DNA of 64,000 bases from Tubulanus polymorphus (GCF_964204645.1 NC_134025.1:16770001-16834000); one strand, 5' to 3'; positions 1 to 12,410 are shown, counted from the first letter of the stretch. Program-made: numbers and translations. Notes: generated by a model not told the origin, from the sequence alone.

Positions 1-480
1 TTCCAAAGAATACCCATCACAAATTGCAATGAGAAATGACAAACCAGTAGGAAGCTACAGGACTCAGAATTTGGGCCAAAATTAACATTTTTGGGCACTA
101 AAAAGGTCATAGGACGGCCATCTTGAGTCCGATCGACCCAATTTTTGTTATGCTGATGGGCCCTGGGGGAATTCACATATATCCGAAAGATCAAGGTAAT
201 TGATCAAAGCGTCTTCAAAATTTCCCTCAAAAAGTTCAAAAATGTGTAAAAAGTGCTGATTTTGGCGAACAACAATGGCTGCCAGTCGGCCATCTTGAAT
301 TTGACAGGGCCAGTTTTTGGGCTGAAGATGTGTCTAGGGTAGATACATGTGTAACCCAAATATCAAGACATTACCTTGAAGCGTCTTGAAAACTTCCCAA
401 AATAACTGGATTCCGTCTACGGACGGACGGACGAAAAGTGAACGCAATAGCCCGCTGGGACTAAAGTCCCAAGTGGGCTA
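1..480 (+). repeat. 3' part of a tandem-core, hairpin-ended repeat (family A)
   Basis: The window opens inside a dispersed repeat that recurs at 5000-5490, 15830-16175 and 25070-25678. Shared landmarks are the AATACCCATCACAAATTGC region, a cggccatcttga motif, a run of ACGG units near 420-433, and a terminal hairpin. Elsewhere the same family carries ~150-bp tandem units upstream of this tail. Tandem core, ACGG microsatellite and 3' hairpin resemble the pearl/Helentron-like non-autonomous elements of marine invertebrates; the class is inferred, the repetition is seen directly. No coding capacity. Confidence 0.7.
449..479 (+). other. Terminal hairpin of family A repeat
   Basis: GCCCGCTGGGACT pairs with AGTCCCAAGTGGGC around a two-base loop, and the sequence then reads CTAAAAA. 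The same hairpin closes the copies at 25650-25678 and 36455-36484. The arm GCCCACTTGGGA also occurs near the 5' end of this family (24456, 30700, 37250, 58465), so the two ends carry related inverted sequence. A 3' hairpin before a CTAA-like end is a Helitron/Helentron trait, but the exact terminus was not tested. Confidence 0.6.
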
Positions 481-874
481 AAAATGACATTTCATTGGAT
501 GAATATAGGTATTTCATTGGAAATTCATAGGCCAATTGTGTTGGTTCCTTGGTCATTCATCGGTAAAAATATGGGCCAATGCATTGCCGATGAGCAAGTC
601 CAATGTTGGTCGGATAATGGTAACCATTATTGGGCCACTTATGCTTACCAACATCGGCCCATTGTACAATGTTATGTGGGTGTAGCTCCATTACACATTA
701 GCCTAAGTAAATGACGGTTTGTCGCTAGAAATCGACAGGCCACAGAACACCAGCTAACATTCTTGTCTAAATACCAGTCGTTGTTACAGGTTCCCGGGGA
801 ATGACAGTTAGGTACTAAACTAGCTAAGATCACAGTTGTTAAATTTACTTTTTCTAAGAATTTTATGGGCTTGA
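481..874. other. No gene recognised
   Basis: Short imperfect repetition of gggccaat/attgggcc words lies between 530 and 680. No open frame with recognisable protein character was found. Confidence 0.5.
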
Positions 875-1745
875 GTCGTTGACGGAATCAAAGTCAGAAT
901 TCCAACAACATTGGACACAGCATTGCCATACTTAACTGAGTTCTTACACTTTATTTGGGACCGTTCATTAAGTACGTAAGCAAAGCCTAGGTTAAACCTC
1001 AATTCCAAAAGCGTACAATCTACATACAAAGCTAAGGTAGCTATTTACACAAAGCATACGCACTTAAAAAATCAAATTTCTAGTATATAATTTTGTAATA
1101 GCCTGGCTAGTCTCTTTGTAGGTATTAGTTCAGCCATGAGTCTGGAACAATATCATGAATTCGTTGCCTTTTTTAAAAGGCTGCATCCTAGTAAATCCCT
1201 TCAAGAGGAGTACCATGTGCATACACATCGTAGGATCTTGAAATAAGGTCCTATTTTTTGCATACTTACTAAATGAACGGCCCCTAGATAATTCTATCAT
1301 ATTCAGCAAAAAACATGAAGTTCACTCACCCGATACATCAAAATGGCGTGTATCCCTTGTGTAATTTCTTGTTCAGCTAAACTGGTTGTTTGGGGAATGC
1401 CCCAGCTGCTGTTGGTATTCCCCTGGTATTCTCTTAACTACCGACCAGAGCGCAGCTTTCTTGCAATGAAGGCGAAAGCGCTATTATGTAGGCCGCGTGA
1501 TCTCCGCAGAATGAAGGTATTAATTTTCCGGATATTAGCGAAATGTACAGATCTTTGTCTGCTAATTACTGCGTAACTGGAACGTTTCACGGTTTCATCT
1601 TCTCGCCGTTTAATCTTTCTTTGGTAACGTTTTGAACGCCACTAATCGCATAACAAAAGTGTACGGTACAAAAGATGATTTTTTGTTCACAGCATTTTTT
1701 GAGCAAGTTATTGCTGGAAATGTCTCCAGAGCCACTATGAAGCCA
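875..1745. repeat. Dispersed repeat R1, copy 1
   Basis: Blocks of this stretch recur at 8165-8560 (gtcagaattcca, then the ttcactcaccc and caaaatggcg region, then cagaatgaaggtatt) and at 13490-14115 (cagctgctg, then cactaatcgcataac and gtgtacggtaca). The copies are diverged and each is missing parts, so this looks like an old interspersed element rather than a gene. No protein family was recognised in any frame. Confidence 0.6.
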
Positions 1746-4404
1746 AAAACTGTAATTCTCAAATGAAATAAAAACGATAAATGAATTGAATTATGCATAT
1801 TCACCTTAATTAGATAATTGTTTTGTTGTTCATCACTATTTCTTTCAAATCTACAGAGACAAGAAATATATATAAATTTCAATCAATTCATAAACAAAGG
1901 GTGGCCCAGGCAATTGAAAAACAATTGGTTTATTTTTTGTGGTCCATATGATAATGTGCCCCTTCTGTTCTCAGGGAAGGTTTTGCATGTACGCATGTAC
2001 ACATTTTATATACAAGTGTCAACGGTCTTAATCACCTCAACAAACCCCTCTTAAAACCCTTTTGCTTAGGACTATTTTTATTGATAATGAATTCTACATG
2101 GACAATTAATCTTTGTTTATTGACTAATATCTATCATGAAACTAGTAATGAGAGCTCCCAATTAATGTTTGGTTAACAAAGTTTGAACATCCGGGTAACC
2201 AGTGACCTAGATCCTGATGTCAAATTAACGTCACGTCTTGGTTTGAATGACCAAGTTTGCTAATAATAGAAAACATTGTAAGCAATTACAATGAGTAATT
2301 AGGCATTTAAACAACTGTAAAACATCCGTAAAGCATACTGATAACGATTGAGCAGCTAGGCCAGGCTAGTTTCTGATCTAGTGGAAATTAGGTTGGTAGG
2401 TCAAATGTCACCTGTCAGATGACTGCGACCTTGTCATGAAAAAAATGCAGTCTGTTGATTCCTATTGTCAGCTTGATATATGAGGCGACGGCGAGTGGGA
2501 GTCTCTCTCTTTGATCAGGCAGACGTCAGCATGGCCACATCGCAGTCTTGACACAGGTGTCATATGAAGCAGCAGCAATGGTCTCTGTAACTATTTCTTT
2601 AATACTACTTGTATATAGGCTTAATAAAAACTTCACTATAACTAGTAACTGGTTTTCAGGCTTATTAGTGGTAGCATACACAGAACTCGTAAATGCGGTC
2701 TCACCCGACACACTGCCTTTCACTCCATTTTTCTCATTGGGAAGTATTGTTGGTTTGCTGAATGACAATGATAATTAATTATTGCATACCAGGTGGTGGT
2801 AATGAAAAAATGCATCTGGAGCCTTGTCTGACAGAGGGTATCCCTGAGGGAAAACCCGGTAACGCGATATGACAACGCAGTCATTTGTCATAGATGATTT
2901 ACAATATATGATGATTTACTATATATAGGCTACATAATAAGAAGTACATATCCCATATTAGGCCGATAGGGAATTGGTTTTGAAATGCAGCGTATCTTAT
3001 AAAAACATTTAGGAGTTAAAATTTACTCAGTCGAATGTAGGATGGTCAACATCTTCTACATCCTTTTTCCCAATATCCTGGTACTGAAAATCCTTGCCGG
3101 CAAATAAACACATGCTCATTATGTGCAGTAAAAAGTAAATAGCCTAATTAGACAGTGCACAATGCAATGATCCTAAAATTTCAAATACGAGAAGATTGTA
3201 GCTACTGGTACTCTTATATTTTCTTAATTAGATGTGTAAATCAATAGCTTGTCAAGTGAGAACCCATCTCGAGAAATTCATCCCTGCCCTACCAAGTATG
3301 ATTATAAAATCAAACCCAAAAAGAAATCAATGTATCAGATAGTAATTCTGCCCCAGGGGAGTATAGTAACAGGTAATATAATAATGCAGAGACTTACTGT
3401 TGATCAATTGGATATCGTTCAAACTGCATTGATGACTGAAGTAGCATTGACTGGTTGTCATCATACCGTGTTGAATGTAGTGGAAGTGATGAAATGTGAT
3501 GGTATGAATTCCAAGGTAACTGCTGTTGCTCGAATTCTCGTTTCGTATGCGTAGAATTCTGCCCTTAAACACATTATCAAAAAGCGTGCATAACTTGTCA
3601 AGTTGGCCAATATATAACCAATAATGTTTCTCTAAAGCGCAGTGCAAAGTAGGCAATTTCTGGGTGATTCTCGTCGCAAGCGACAATATCACTAACAGAC
3701 TGGTGTCATTACTGGTGACGCATCGCTTCGAATCCAATCACAAACCGCACCAATATAGAGAGCAAGTGCATTCACAAAATGGCGACCCCTACAGCCAAAA
3801 ATGAAACGGTGTGCTGCTGGCTTAACAGATAACCACAATATTTGTCAATGCATTCTAATAGTAGCTTATACAATGTGAAATATCTCAAATTCTTATCAAA
3901 ATTTGGTACATAGCATCAACATGCCACCAGAATGGAGTAAAGGATTACCTGGCGGAGAAGCAAAGCTTTGTATCTGTAGGTTCTGTGATGAGGGATTCAC
4001 TATTGGTGGAATCACATTCAGAGGTGTATAATTGGGTAGCGGCAACTGTGTTAGTGGGTAGCCTCCAGTATTAACTTTTCAGCATTTAAAAACACATTGT
4101 AAATAGTATTAGAAATTCAAATAGGCCAAAAAATATGAACAGGGATTAAAAAAGAGGCGTTTGTAAAACAAGGAAAAACAAGTAAGTGCCATTACACCAT
4201 AAATGCCGCCCCGGCATGTTAAAAGTTTACTTTTACTTAAAAGAGCAAGCATGAGGCATGTCAGGCCAGGCAGTCAGGTAACCTGAATGAGAAAGCTTCC
4301 AATTTTAAGCATACCAAGTTTAAGAGAAATCGCACATTATTTGATGCGTGTAGAGCACTACATTTCTGTCGCTCAACACGACTAACATCAGGTGAGACGA
4401 AAGT
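1746..4404. other. Gene-free stretch
   Basis: AT-rich sequence with only short open frames (for example 2526-2768 minus and 3249-3554 plus) that show no recognisable domain and no matching splice sites. No repeat structure stood out beyond short AT-rich words. Low-level exons of a host gene cannot be excluded. Confidence 0.4.
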
Positions 4405-4535
4405 GCAAATAATTGTTAAATCAAATGTTTTATATATTTTTGAGATTTAAAATTGGTTAAAATAATTGAAAAGAAAATTTATTTAAATCAAATTATCATC
4501 AAATTAAGTTAAATGATTTATTTTAAATATTATCG
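4405..4535. repeat. AT-rich repeat unit (also at 6905-7175)
   Basis: The segment with aattgttaaatcaaatg, taattgaaaag and aaattaagttaaatgat matches two tandem-like copies at 6905-7060 and 7061-7175. Units are about 130-150 bp. It directly abuts the 5' end of the tandem-core repeat at 4536. Confidence 0.55.
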
Positions 4536-5493
4536 AACAAACAAGAGCCCCAAGGGGCACAATGGCCAGCCTGTCAGATTTGCTTTTTATAAATGATGTA
4601 ATCTGTGGGTTATATTTATCAATATACACTCCCTGCTTAATATCATTTACATAGTAAAATCGTGTGTTAACACAGACAGCAGGAACGAATGTAATATAGA
4701 AATACTAAGTTATTGTATTGTTCAACGCCCCTGGTGGCCATATACAAAAACCAATGAGCTTGAAACTCACCAAGATCATAGACCATGTCATGAGCTACAA
4801 CTTTCCAATTGATTGTGGTAGCAAAATATGCATAGGTACGAATGTAATATAGAAATACTAAGTTATTGTATTGTTCAACGCCCCCTGGTGGCCATAAACA
4901 AAAACCAATGAGCTTGAAACTCATCTCGATCATAGAACATGTCATGAGCTACAACTTTCCAATTGATTATAGTAGCAAAATATGCTTAAGTATCAATTAT
5001 GATGTGGAAAAACTTTTTTCCACCTACGAATGAGTACTGATGACCCCAAGATGGCCGCCAAGTGCGTCATAATTGCCTGGTCAAAAATACCCTCTCGGAT
5101 ATAAAAGATCCCTTTCCAAAGAATACCCATTACAAATTGCAATGAAACATGGCACACCATTAGAAAGCTACAGTACTCAGAATTCAGGCCAAAATTGACA
5201 TTTTTGGGAACAAAAAAGGTTACAGTACGGCCATCTTGAGTCCGATCGACCCAATTTTTCTCATGCCGATGGGCCCTCGGGGGATACAAATATATACGAA
5301 TGATCAAGGTTATTGATAAAAGTGTCTTCAAAATTTCCCTCGAAAACTTCAAAAATGTGTAAAAAGTGCTGATTTTGGCGCCATCTTGAATCTGACGGGG
5401 CCAGTTTTTGGCCTGAAGATGTGTCTAGGGTAGATACACGTATAAACCAAATATCAAGACATTACCTTGAAGCGTCTTCAAAACTTTGGAACT
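4536..5493 (+). repeat. Family A tandem-core repeat, truncated at the 3' end
   Basis: It begins with a short palindromic head (caagagccccaaggggcac). Two ~152-bp units follow (gaatgtaatatagaaatac at 4686 and 4838), each with the motif cgcccc(c)tggtggcca. The unique tail seen at 1-480 comes next and stops near 5493, before the ACGG stretch and hairpin. The palindromic head recalls heads of Helentron-like elements in marine invertebrates; the assignment is inferred. Minus-strand frames here are only translations of the repeat. Confidence 0.65.
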
Positions 5494-6904
5494 CTCACGA
5501 ACTATCTAGATGGTTATCTCTCGACCTAAATAGCTTCAAGACCCATCTCAAAACAACTTTGTTCCATGCAGCATACCATTAACTCTCAGAGAGCGAATTG
5601 TATTTAACATTTTTTGGCAGAATAAAATTTGATTGAATTTGCAATTCGGGCACATGGCTAATTAGCATATCAAGGTCATACACCCGATTTGGTAAAACCT
5701 TTTTTTTTCGCGAACCTTGCGCAATTGTCAAGGATGAATTTTCTGTAGAGCAAATAAAAATTCCTCCCAAACACCAAATCAACTAAAGATTTCATAGAAA
5801 TCGATCTTGTAAATACAATTTTAAATCTTAAAATAAAACCAGGAAGTAAAACAGTAGACGATACCGCGGGTTCACGTGAACACCTGATTTCTGTAAACGA
5901 AATGTTGGTTGTGACAAAATTGTTCAGACGGTTTTAGGTGGTAATAAGTACGGAAACGGAACGACCATGGTCGACTTATTCGATGAAATCAGGCCTATGT
6001 GATATCCAAATTTTGACTTTTTTATTCTCCAAACCTCCCTGATATAGAAATAAAAAATTTTGGTGGTACGAATGTGCAATCACAGCGCCAACGGGGACAG
6101 AGCCGTGTCAGAGATCGGCGGAGTGAAAATTGAGGTGGACGAACACGAAGAAGTAGGCTATTGCTTTACTTGAATCACGAAAACTCCTGGCGCGGCCCGA
6201 CGCTTTTCGTTGATTAAGTAATACAAATATCATGCAATGGGTTTTCACAATCTACCGCTGGTATTTACCGGATTTCAATATCACTCCAAAATTCAAAGAA
6301 ACCTCGAAATATCGAACCGGAATACTTCCGGTAGATATCCGCGGCTGCCCAACCGGGAAACTTATTAGTTTCAATAGATATTGATAGGATCCATCATCTT
6401 CACCCGTCAAGGGATTCGAACCCACTAAGCTAAAGCCATGCCAGAATCGGGTCGGGCCAATCACAGCGCTTGTAACAAACCACATTAGGCTTCTGTGGAA
6501 TTTCCCAGTAAATGGGCCAATCAGCGAACACGTAGCAAACACGGAAGTATTGTCGCGTGTTGATACATGAAGTCATGCGCAAAAGCGCCAGTAATGAAAC
6601 CGCGATAATTCACGTGAACAGCTGCTGATATTTTCAGATAAACCAATCACAGGGAAGACACAACTTCCTGATTGGCTGATAAAAATTGAAATTTTCCCGA
6701 ATTAACTTACGTGAAAAATAGAGAAAACATTTTTATGAGACCCTATTTCAAAATTCTGCTCGCTACGATTCCGAGAATGGATTACGCTTAAATACGTGAT
6801 TTGTTCGAATATGCCCTCACTTGGCAAGCAAAAGAGCCTTTTGTGTGGAAACCATGTCATTTAAATTCGCTCCATTTGTATAGTAATAGGCTCAGCCTAC
6901 GGCT
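5494..6904. other. Gene-free stretch with a possible pol III B-box
   Basis: No gene was recognised. On the minus strand at 6411-6433 an A-box-like TAGCTTAGTGG overlaps a perfect B-box GGTTCGAATCC, with no room for an anticodon arm, so it is not a tRNA gene. The minus frame 6252-6542 shows no known domain. Confidence 0.4.
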
Positions 6905-7175
6905 GGCCTAATAATACATTTAAATTGAATACTTGTTAAATTAAACGTTTGTCATTTTCAAAAAGTTAAAATCCATGAAAAGATAATGGATTAAATCAAA
7001 TTCTTATTAAATTAAGTTCAATGATTTATTTTAAATATAACAGAACAAACAATCCATTTAAATCAAATAATTGTTAAATTAAATGCCTGATATATTTTAA
7101 AAGTTAAAATAGATTAGGAATAATTGAAAGGATAATTGATTTAAATCAAATTATTATTAAATTAAGTTAAATGAT
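6905..7175. repeat. Two tandem copies of the AT-rich repeat unit
   Basis: Two successive diverged units share tttaaatc, ttgttaaattaaa, aaagttaaaat and aaattaagtt. A third unit is at 4405-4535. AT-rich and non-coding. Confidence 0.55.
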
Positions 7176-8164
7176 ATTTAAATTAGGAATAAGCTTGGAC
7201 ATTTTAACTAACTTGTACAACAAATTCTATGGTCACACCAAAATAAACATTGAACCATGCTCTTTATTTTCTTGATTTGAAGTGAAGATAGGCTGAATGA
7301 AACATATGTGATTAGATCAAAATCGACCTGCTTCTCAAATTTTTGAAAACGCACAACAGTTCGATTGCCAACATGTTGTTAACGAACAGTGAGTCCATTG
7401 AGACTTGAATTGTATTAACTTCAACTTTTTTTTAAATGTGCAGTCTGAGGGAAATGCAATGTCTGTCTGATTTATCACTACTGCACGTGCTGGTACCACT
7501 AGGTTGTTTCAGATAGGAAATGCGTTTACTCCGGTGGAGTATCGGTTTTGAAGCTATTCCGAGGAAAGCGGTGTTTGCTGTAGTATAGATGAATAGAAAC
7601 CTAAAGACAAATCTGAAACAATAGAAATGTACCAATTTAGTTTCTGCCTAATCAAAACACAAATAAAAAGTATTCAATACACTGTCAGGGCTTGTCAAGT
7701 TAGGATATCTATAAGCCGGCCATGGAAAACCCCATGATCTAGTTACCATTTGCGCTGGTTGCGAAAAGTCAAGACCTAAGAAAAATTTGGGCACAAGCTC
7801 CTGGCCAAGCCATTTTTATTCACCCCCCCCCAACCCCATGCAAATCTACGACAACTGTCGCAATAACTTGCCCCCGTCCCATATTGAAATGACAAATACT
7901 GAAAAAAAAACTCACCTAAGCAGGAATCTTGAAGCAGAGAATGAGAACAATGAATCTAAAAAAATGGAAATATTTTACTAATCTTATGGTTACAAAGGCC
8001 CATAAGCGGCTGAAAGCAGATCTTCTCCCCAGCCGAAATAAATTGAAATGAAATTTGAATTTGATAATTAATAATTATTAGAAGGGCACACGTATGCGGT
8101 TGAAAATAAATCACATGCAACTAAAAATTTAGCTGCAAATCTTGATATTGATGCAATGTAGCTC
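7176..8164. other. Gene-free stretch
   Basis: No recognisable gene. A ccccccccc run lies at about 7822. The short frames at 7432-7635 (minus) and 7787-7981 (plus) have no recognisable domain. Confidence 0.4.
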
Positions 8165-8560
8165 CGTCAGGAGTCAGAATTCCATCAACATTAGACCCAG
8201 CATTGCCATATTTAACTGGATTCTTACACATTAGATAATTCCATCATATTCAGCAAAAAATATGAACTTCACTTACCCAAGACGTCAAAATGGCGGGTAT
8301 CCCTTGTGCAATTTCTTGTTTAGCTAAATTGGTTATTTGGGGAATACCCCAGCTGCTGACGGTATTCCCTGATATTCCCTCAACAACCAATCAGAGCGCA
8401 GCTTTCTCACAATAACGTCACAAACGTGATCACGCATGCCGCGGCCTACCCGGTTGAAGAACAGTGATTAGCTGAAAGAGCCCACGTGATCTCCACAGAA
8501 TGAAGGTATTCATTTTCCGGATGGAATTCGCGAAAGAAATACCGAACTTTTGAGATCGGT
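8165..8560. repeat. Dispersed repeat R1, copy 2
   Basis: Diverged match to 875-1560 in the same orientation, including cagcattgccata, attctttcatatt-like words, caaaatggcggg and accaatcagagcgcagctttct. An additional ~60 bp (gcggcctaccc, gtgattagctgaaag) is shared with 13850-13880 instead, showing that each copy retains different parts of one element. Confidence 0.6.
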
Positions 8561-9110
8561 ATTGTCTTACATCGTTATATAAAATGTTACACACGGGGAC
8601 TGGGAATCAGAATGATTTTATTGTAGACCCGGACCAAGTTAGTGCAAGCTTTTGGAGAGTTGTTATTTGAATATTGCAGTGTCTTAAGAGGATCTATCAT
8701 CATGTTGATAATTGCTAGATTACTTATCGGATTGTGTGGAAATGATTCTAAATAGAAAAATTAACAGCTGAAAGAAGTGACTAACTCGAGTGACTTCAGG
8801 TGAAGAGAAGCAAACACGAAAATAGATAAGAGCCACGATTCCTCTTTTTAAAATAATTAAGCAAGATTAAGTTACATTTCCTTCAAATGACAATCCACTA
8901 CGATCATCCGATAAAGTTTATTGCCACCATAGGCTACCGCCCCCTGGCTCTTTGAAGAGACAGGGAACCAGTCTACAATTCAATTCAGAATTTATTTTAC
9001 AGAAAAGTGGTTTTAAGTTTTATTAGATATTAAAACTGAAAAATATAAATGTTAATACAGAGATTTTTCAAATGGCCACTAACGCAAGCACCCAATGAAA
9101 GTAAAAGAAT
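8561..9110. other. Gene-free stretch
   Basis: Nothing recognisable beyond an imperfect ccctggctctttgaagagacaggg-type dyad near 8942. No open frame of note. Confidence 0.4.
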
Positions 9111-9306
9111 ATTAAAAGAATTTTTTTAAAACGTGTAATTAAATGTTTTATTGTGAAATTTTAATTGTGTCAATAAAGAATGAATTGAATTGTCGGCAGC
9201 ACTATGCTGCGCATGAATACCAATTTCAAGACTGATCACACACGGTCAACCAAGGTTGGTATGCGCTGCTGAAATAACAAAAACGATTAAACAAAATCAT
9301 AAAACA
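9111..9306 (+). repeat. Direct repeat, left copy
   Basis: About 196 bp, nearly identical to 9477-9671 with the same orientation and an offset of 366 bp. The unit holds gtcaataaagaatgaattg and an imperfect palindrome around gcagcactatgctgcgc. Two direct copies around a ~170-bp spacer could be a very short LTR-like unit or a local duplication. There is no primer site or coding frame to decide. Confidence 0.6.
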
Positions 9307-9470
9307 ATGAAAACGACAACCGTTATAGCCAATATGAAAGGAACCTAGTTACTGCATTAAATGTGTGTATCAGAGCCCAAAAAAGGTTCTAACGAAAGTA
9401 ATCAACTCCCCAAGCAAGTAATCAATCCATGGGATAGCAGTATGGGCTTGCTAACTATTAAATATTATAA
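9307..9470 (+). repeat. Spacer repeat, second copy at 12715-12865
   Basis: The spacer between the two direct repeats (ccgttatagccaatat, tactgcattaaatgtgtgt, ccccaagcaagt) recurs diverged at 12715-12865. The spacer is therefore itself part of a dispersed element. Confidence 0.55.
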
Positions 9471-9476
9471 AAGAAA

Positions 9477-9671
9477 ATTAAAAGAATTTTTTTAAACATG
9501 TAAGTAAATGTTTTATTGTGAAATTTTAATTGTGTCAATAAAGAATGAATTGAATTGTCGGCAGCACTATGCCGCGCATGAATACCAATTTCAAGACTGA
9601 TCACACACGCTCAACCAAGGTTGGTATGCGCTGCTGAAATAACAAAAACGATTAAACAAAATCATGAAACT
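9477..9671 (+). repeat. Direct repeat, right copy
   Basis: Second copy of the ~196-bp unit at 9111-9306, differing at a few positions (for example gctgcgc versus gccgcgc). The high identity suggests a recent duplication. Confidence 0.6.
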
Positions 9672-9869
9672 AGAAAGAAACTTTTTAATAGGACTACGAC
9701 AGAGAATAGAAATTAAAAGTGGAATTCAGGGTGAATAGGTTGGTTGCTAAGGCTTACACACTGTAGTGCTAGTGATCAACAAAATCGTTGTCGGTATTGA
9801 TTGATATTGCCTTACATACAATTAGAGGGGTTGAGAAACGAAGGTATCATTTTAGCCATCGGTGCATGT

Positions 9870-10865
9870 TTAACCCTTACAATACCAATACCGTATGGCA
9901 TACGGTACAAATTGATAAGCTACCATACCCGTACCGTATGTGCTACGGTATCACTTAACCCTTCTTCTAGAAGGGCATATCTATCAGTATCAGCCGGTGC
10001 TGCCATCTGCATAAAATCCAAGATGGCAACAGCCATGAAAAAACAATTTGGCTGGATGAAACGGTTCAGCAGCTCGTATATGATGCTGAGTGATGCTGGT
10101 GACTTGGAATTTGGTAGTGAACAAATTGAGGGTGACAACGAATATGACAGCAGCAGTTCAGATGATGAGACTTAGTCAGAAAATAGGTTTATAAAGCCGG
10201 CTATGATTTTGATGATGAAAATGAAATCAGTGACAATTTTTTTAGACCCTGTTGATAGGGTTGTCATGGCAACGGACAGCAATAAAAAATGAAGAACCAG
10301 AAACTGTCCATCCTCAAGGTCACATATATCCAAATAAGTTGTCTTATTTGTAAGCCCAATGGTTATCAACACCATGGTATACAATGTACCAGTGTCAAAT
10401 ACATAGGTAACAATTTTCTGAGGCCGGAAATTATACCCCAATGAAACCCCTTACATCTGGCCTTCCGACATATCATGGTAAATGAGTGGAAAAATAAATT
10501 TTTTAGTTGTACCATTGCTTTGAAATTTTTACAACAAAAAGTAAGGATGTATGGCATACAATTTCAGTTGGAATTGAATAGATCAGTGCATTTTGCTGGG
10601 AGACAGAGCAGTTTATCTGAAACTTTATCGTGAATTTTTTTCATGGCGACCATCTTGGAGTATGTGACCTTGACCTCAAGTTGACTTATATGCGAATTAT
10701 TTATGTCTACATTGTTGACCCAAAAGTTATCAACAACATGCTATATAAATTTTCTGTGTCAGATACCTTGGTAACTATTCTATGAAGTTTCAAATATACC
10801 CATATAAACCCCTAAATTCCCTCCGGTACAGCAGCGGAGACACTATGTGGTTTTGAAAGGGTTAA
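9870..10865 (+). mobile_element. piggyBac-like non-autonomous element with TTAA ends (copy 1)
   Basis: It is bounded by TTAA at 9870-9873 and 10862-10865, with inverted termini CCCTT(A/T)CAA. An inverted second copy lies at 40101-41118 and matches over the full length. TTAA target sites and CCC-starting termini are typical of piggyBac transposons. Inside, from 10023, is the start of a small acidic ORF homologous to the intact 51-residue ORF of copy 2. Here one base and then two bases have been lost relative to copy 2, so the middle is out of frame before the frame is restored. The rest has no transposase, so the element is probably a deletion derivative moved in trans. Confidence 0.7.
10023..10175 (+). 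pseudogene. Frameshifted acidic ORF of piggyBac-like element
   Basis: The ORF starts MATAMKK and ends with a serine/aspartate-rich tail (DSSSSDDET). Compared with the copy-2 ORF (40810-40965, minus) it lacks one A in the poly-A run after the sixth codon and two bases near 10087. The residues between these points are therefore from a different frame. An acidic N-terminus is common in piggyBac transposases, but no catalytic DDD domain follows, so the product, if any, is unknown. Confidence 0.5.
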
Positions 10866-11802
10866 TCAAAGTTATACTTACCATGACCACAGGATACAGT
10901 CTGCCCTCGGCACAGTCGCCAAGAACCCATGACATAGGCCAATGACCATGCAGTCCATGGGGTACAAGCTTCACATCCATCTGTTAACAGTTATTTGAAG
11001 CTGTTCACAGACTGAACCAAAGGCAACTGCTAACTGTACCCTTAGGCCCTGGAGCTAATCAAACGATCGACCAAGTGGAACAGAATGAATATTTACCAGC
11101 AGTCTCATTAGAATTCTTACATGATATCTTAAAGATCGGATGGAATATTTGTGAAAATATCCGAACGTGAAACTAATATGGCTACAGTCGAAATTAAAAC
11201 TAGTTACTGACGAAATTAAGTTACCAACTTAAAGGTTTTAATGGTTTCACAAAAGGAATTTTTTCTAGTAAAAGTTATCGTGAATAGTATTTCTTCTGCT
11301 AATTCAGGACCTTTTTTATATAATGAGCGTGTGGATTGTAGCCTACGGGCGACCCGCTCCGTAACGCGCATTATCTATTACTGATACATACACGGTGATC
11401 GCTGCGTATATAAGGCGATATTGCTTACGGGACTGTAATTAATGTTATCGACGCGCGCTCTCATCACTGTGCCGCAAACTAGATACACATAATCGGGCTA
11501 TAAAAACAGATCGCTGACGCGAAAGTCCAAAAGAATTAATGACGATAAATCATTTTACTAGTAATAGTAAGATAGTTTTCAGCGTTGCTCGACGTACGAG
11601 TATCGATTCAACAGCAGCTAATGTTGAATCGATGTAGCACGTGTACTCGCCGAGTCCATATCACCAATGCGTAAACATTTAATTAATCCACTGACACACA
11701 CACACACAAGAAAATACGGAAATTTCGGGCAATAAAGGACAAAATAAATCTCCCGATATCTTTATACGGAAATAAACAACTAAATCATGGAATAGGCCTA
11801 TG
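10866..11802. other. Gene-free stretch with a hairpin
   Basis: No gene recognised. At 11603-11632 an 11-bp perfect stem (tcgattcaaca / tgttgaatcga) closes an 8-base loop and is flanked by further imperfect pairing. A short CA run sits at 11694-11706. Confidence 0.45.
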
Positions 11803-12410
11803 TACCGTATTTTCCGGCCAATAAGCCGAGGGCAGTTTTTTAGCCTAAAATACATAGATTTCATAAAGCTTCGCCCAATAAGCCGAGGCCCTTCATCAGA
11901 GATTTTAATTCACTGATTTGTCAATAAGTTCGTCTTCATTGACGATTTAAGAGGCTGACAGTAGCGCCCGCCGATGTGTGAGAGTGCTGTGTATACTATC
12001 ATCGCCGAGTGACTGTGCTTTATATAGACTCACTCAGCTGATTACTATACACACAGCCATACACGCAGTATGCGGCTCACTGCTGATTTGCATATATACT
12101 AATGTATGAACTGACACGTGGTAGTACGATGAACTCGCGCGTTATATAAATGTATACCATTGCCGCTGTGCGGTGATAGAACAAAGTAAAAATAAAATAG
12201 TTCAAAATAGATTATAATTAGTAGTAAATAATGACTTCAAATAAATATCGACCACTTTTCTTGATTTTGACGATCATTGAGAGCATTAGAGTGGCATAGA
12301 TCAGGAAGTGATTTTTTATGTCAGATCGTATCCGCCCAATAAGCCGATCACGATATTTTGGGTAAAAATCTGAGGCTAGAAAATCGGCTTATTGGCCGGA
12401 AAATACGGTA
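11803..12410. mobile_element. TA-flanked MITE (Tc1/mariner-like ends)
   Basis: The two ends are inverted copies of ACCGTATTTTCCGGCCAATA, continuing aagccga, and both are flanked by the dinucleotide TA (11803-11804 and 12409-12410). Sub-terminal blocks with cgcccaataagccga lie at 11872 and 12340. Total length is 608 bp with no coding frame. TA target duplication and this kind of terminus fit a non-autonomous Tc1/mariner or pogo-related element; the superfamily is inferred. Confidence 0.7.

Noticed and set aside
3249-3554. 101-residue open frame as a gene
   Set aside because: Overlapped on the other strand by an equally long open frame and without any recognisable motif.
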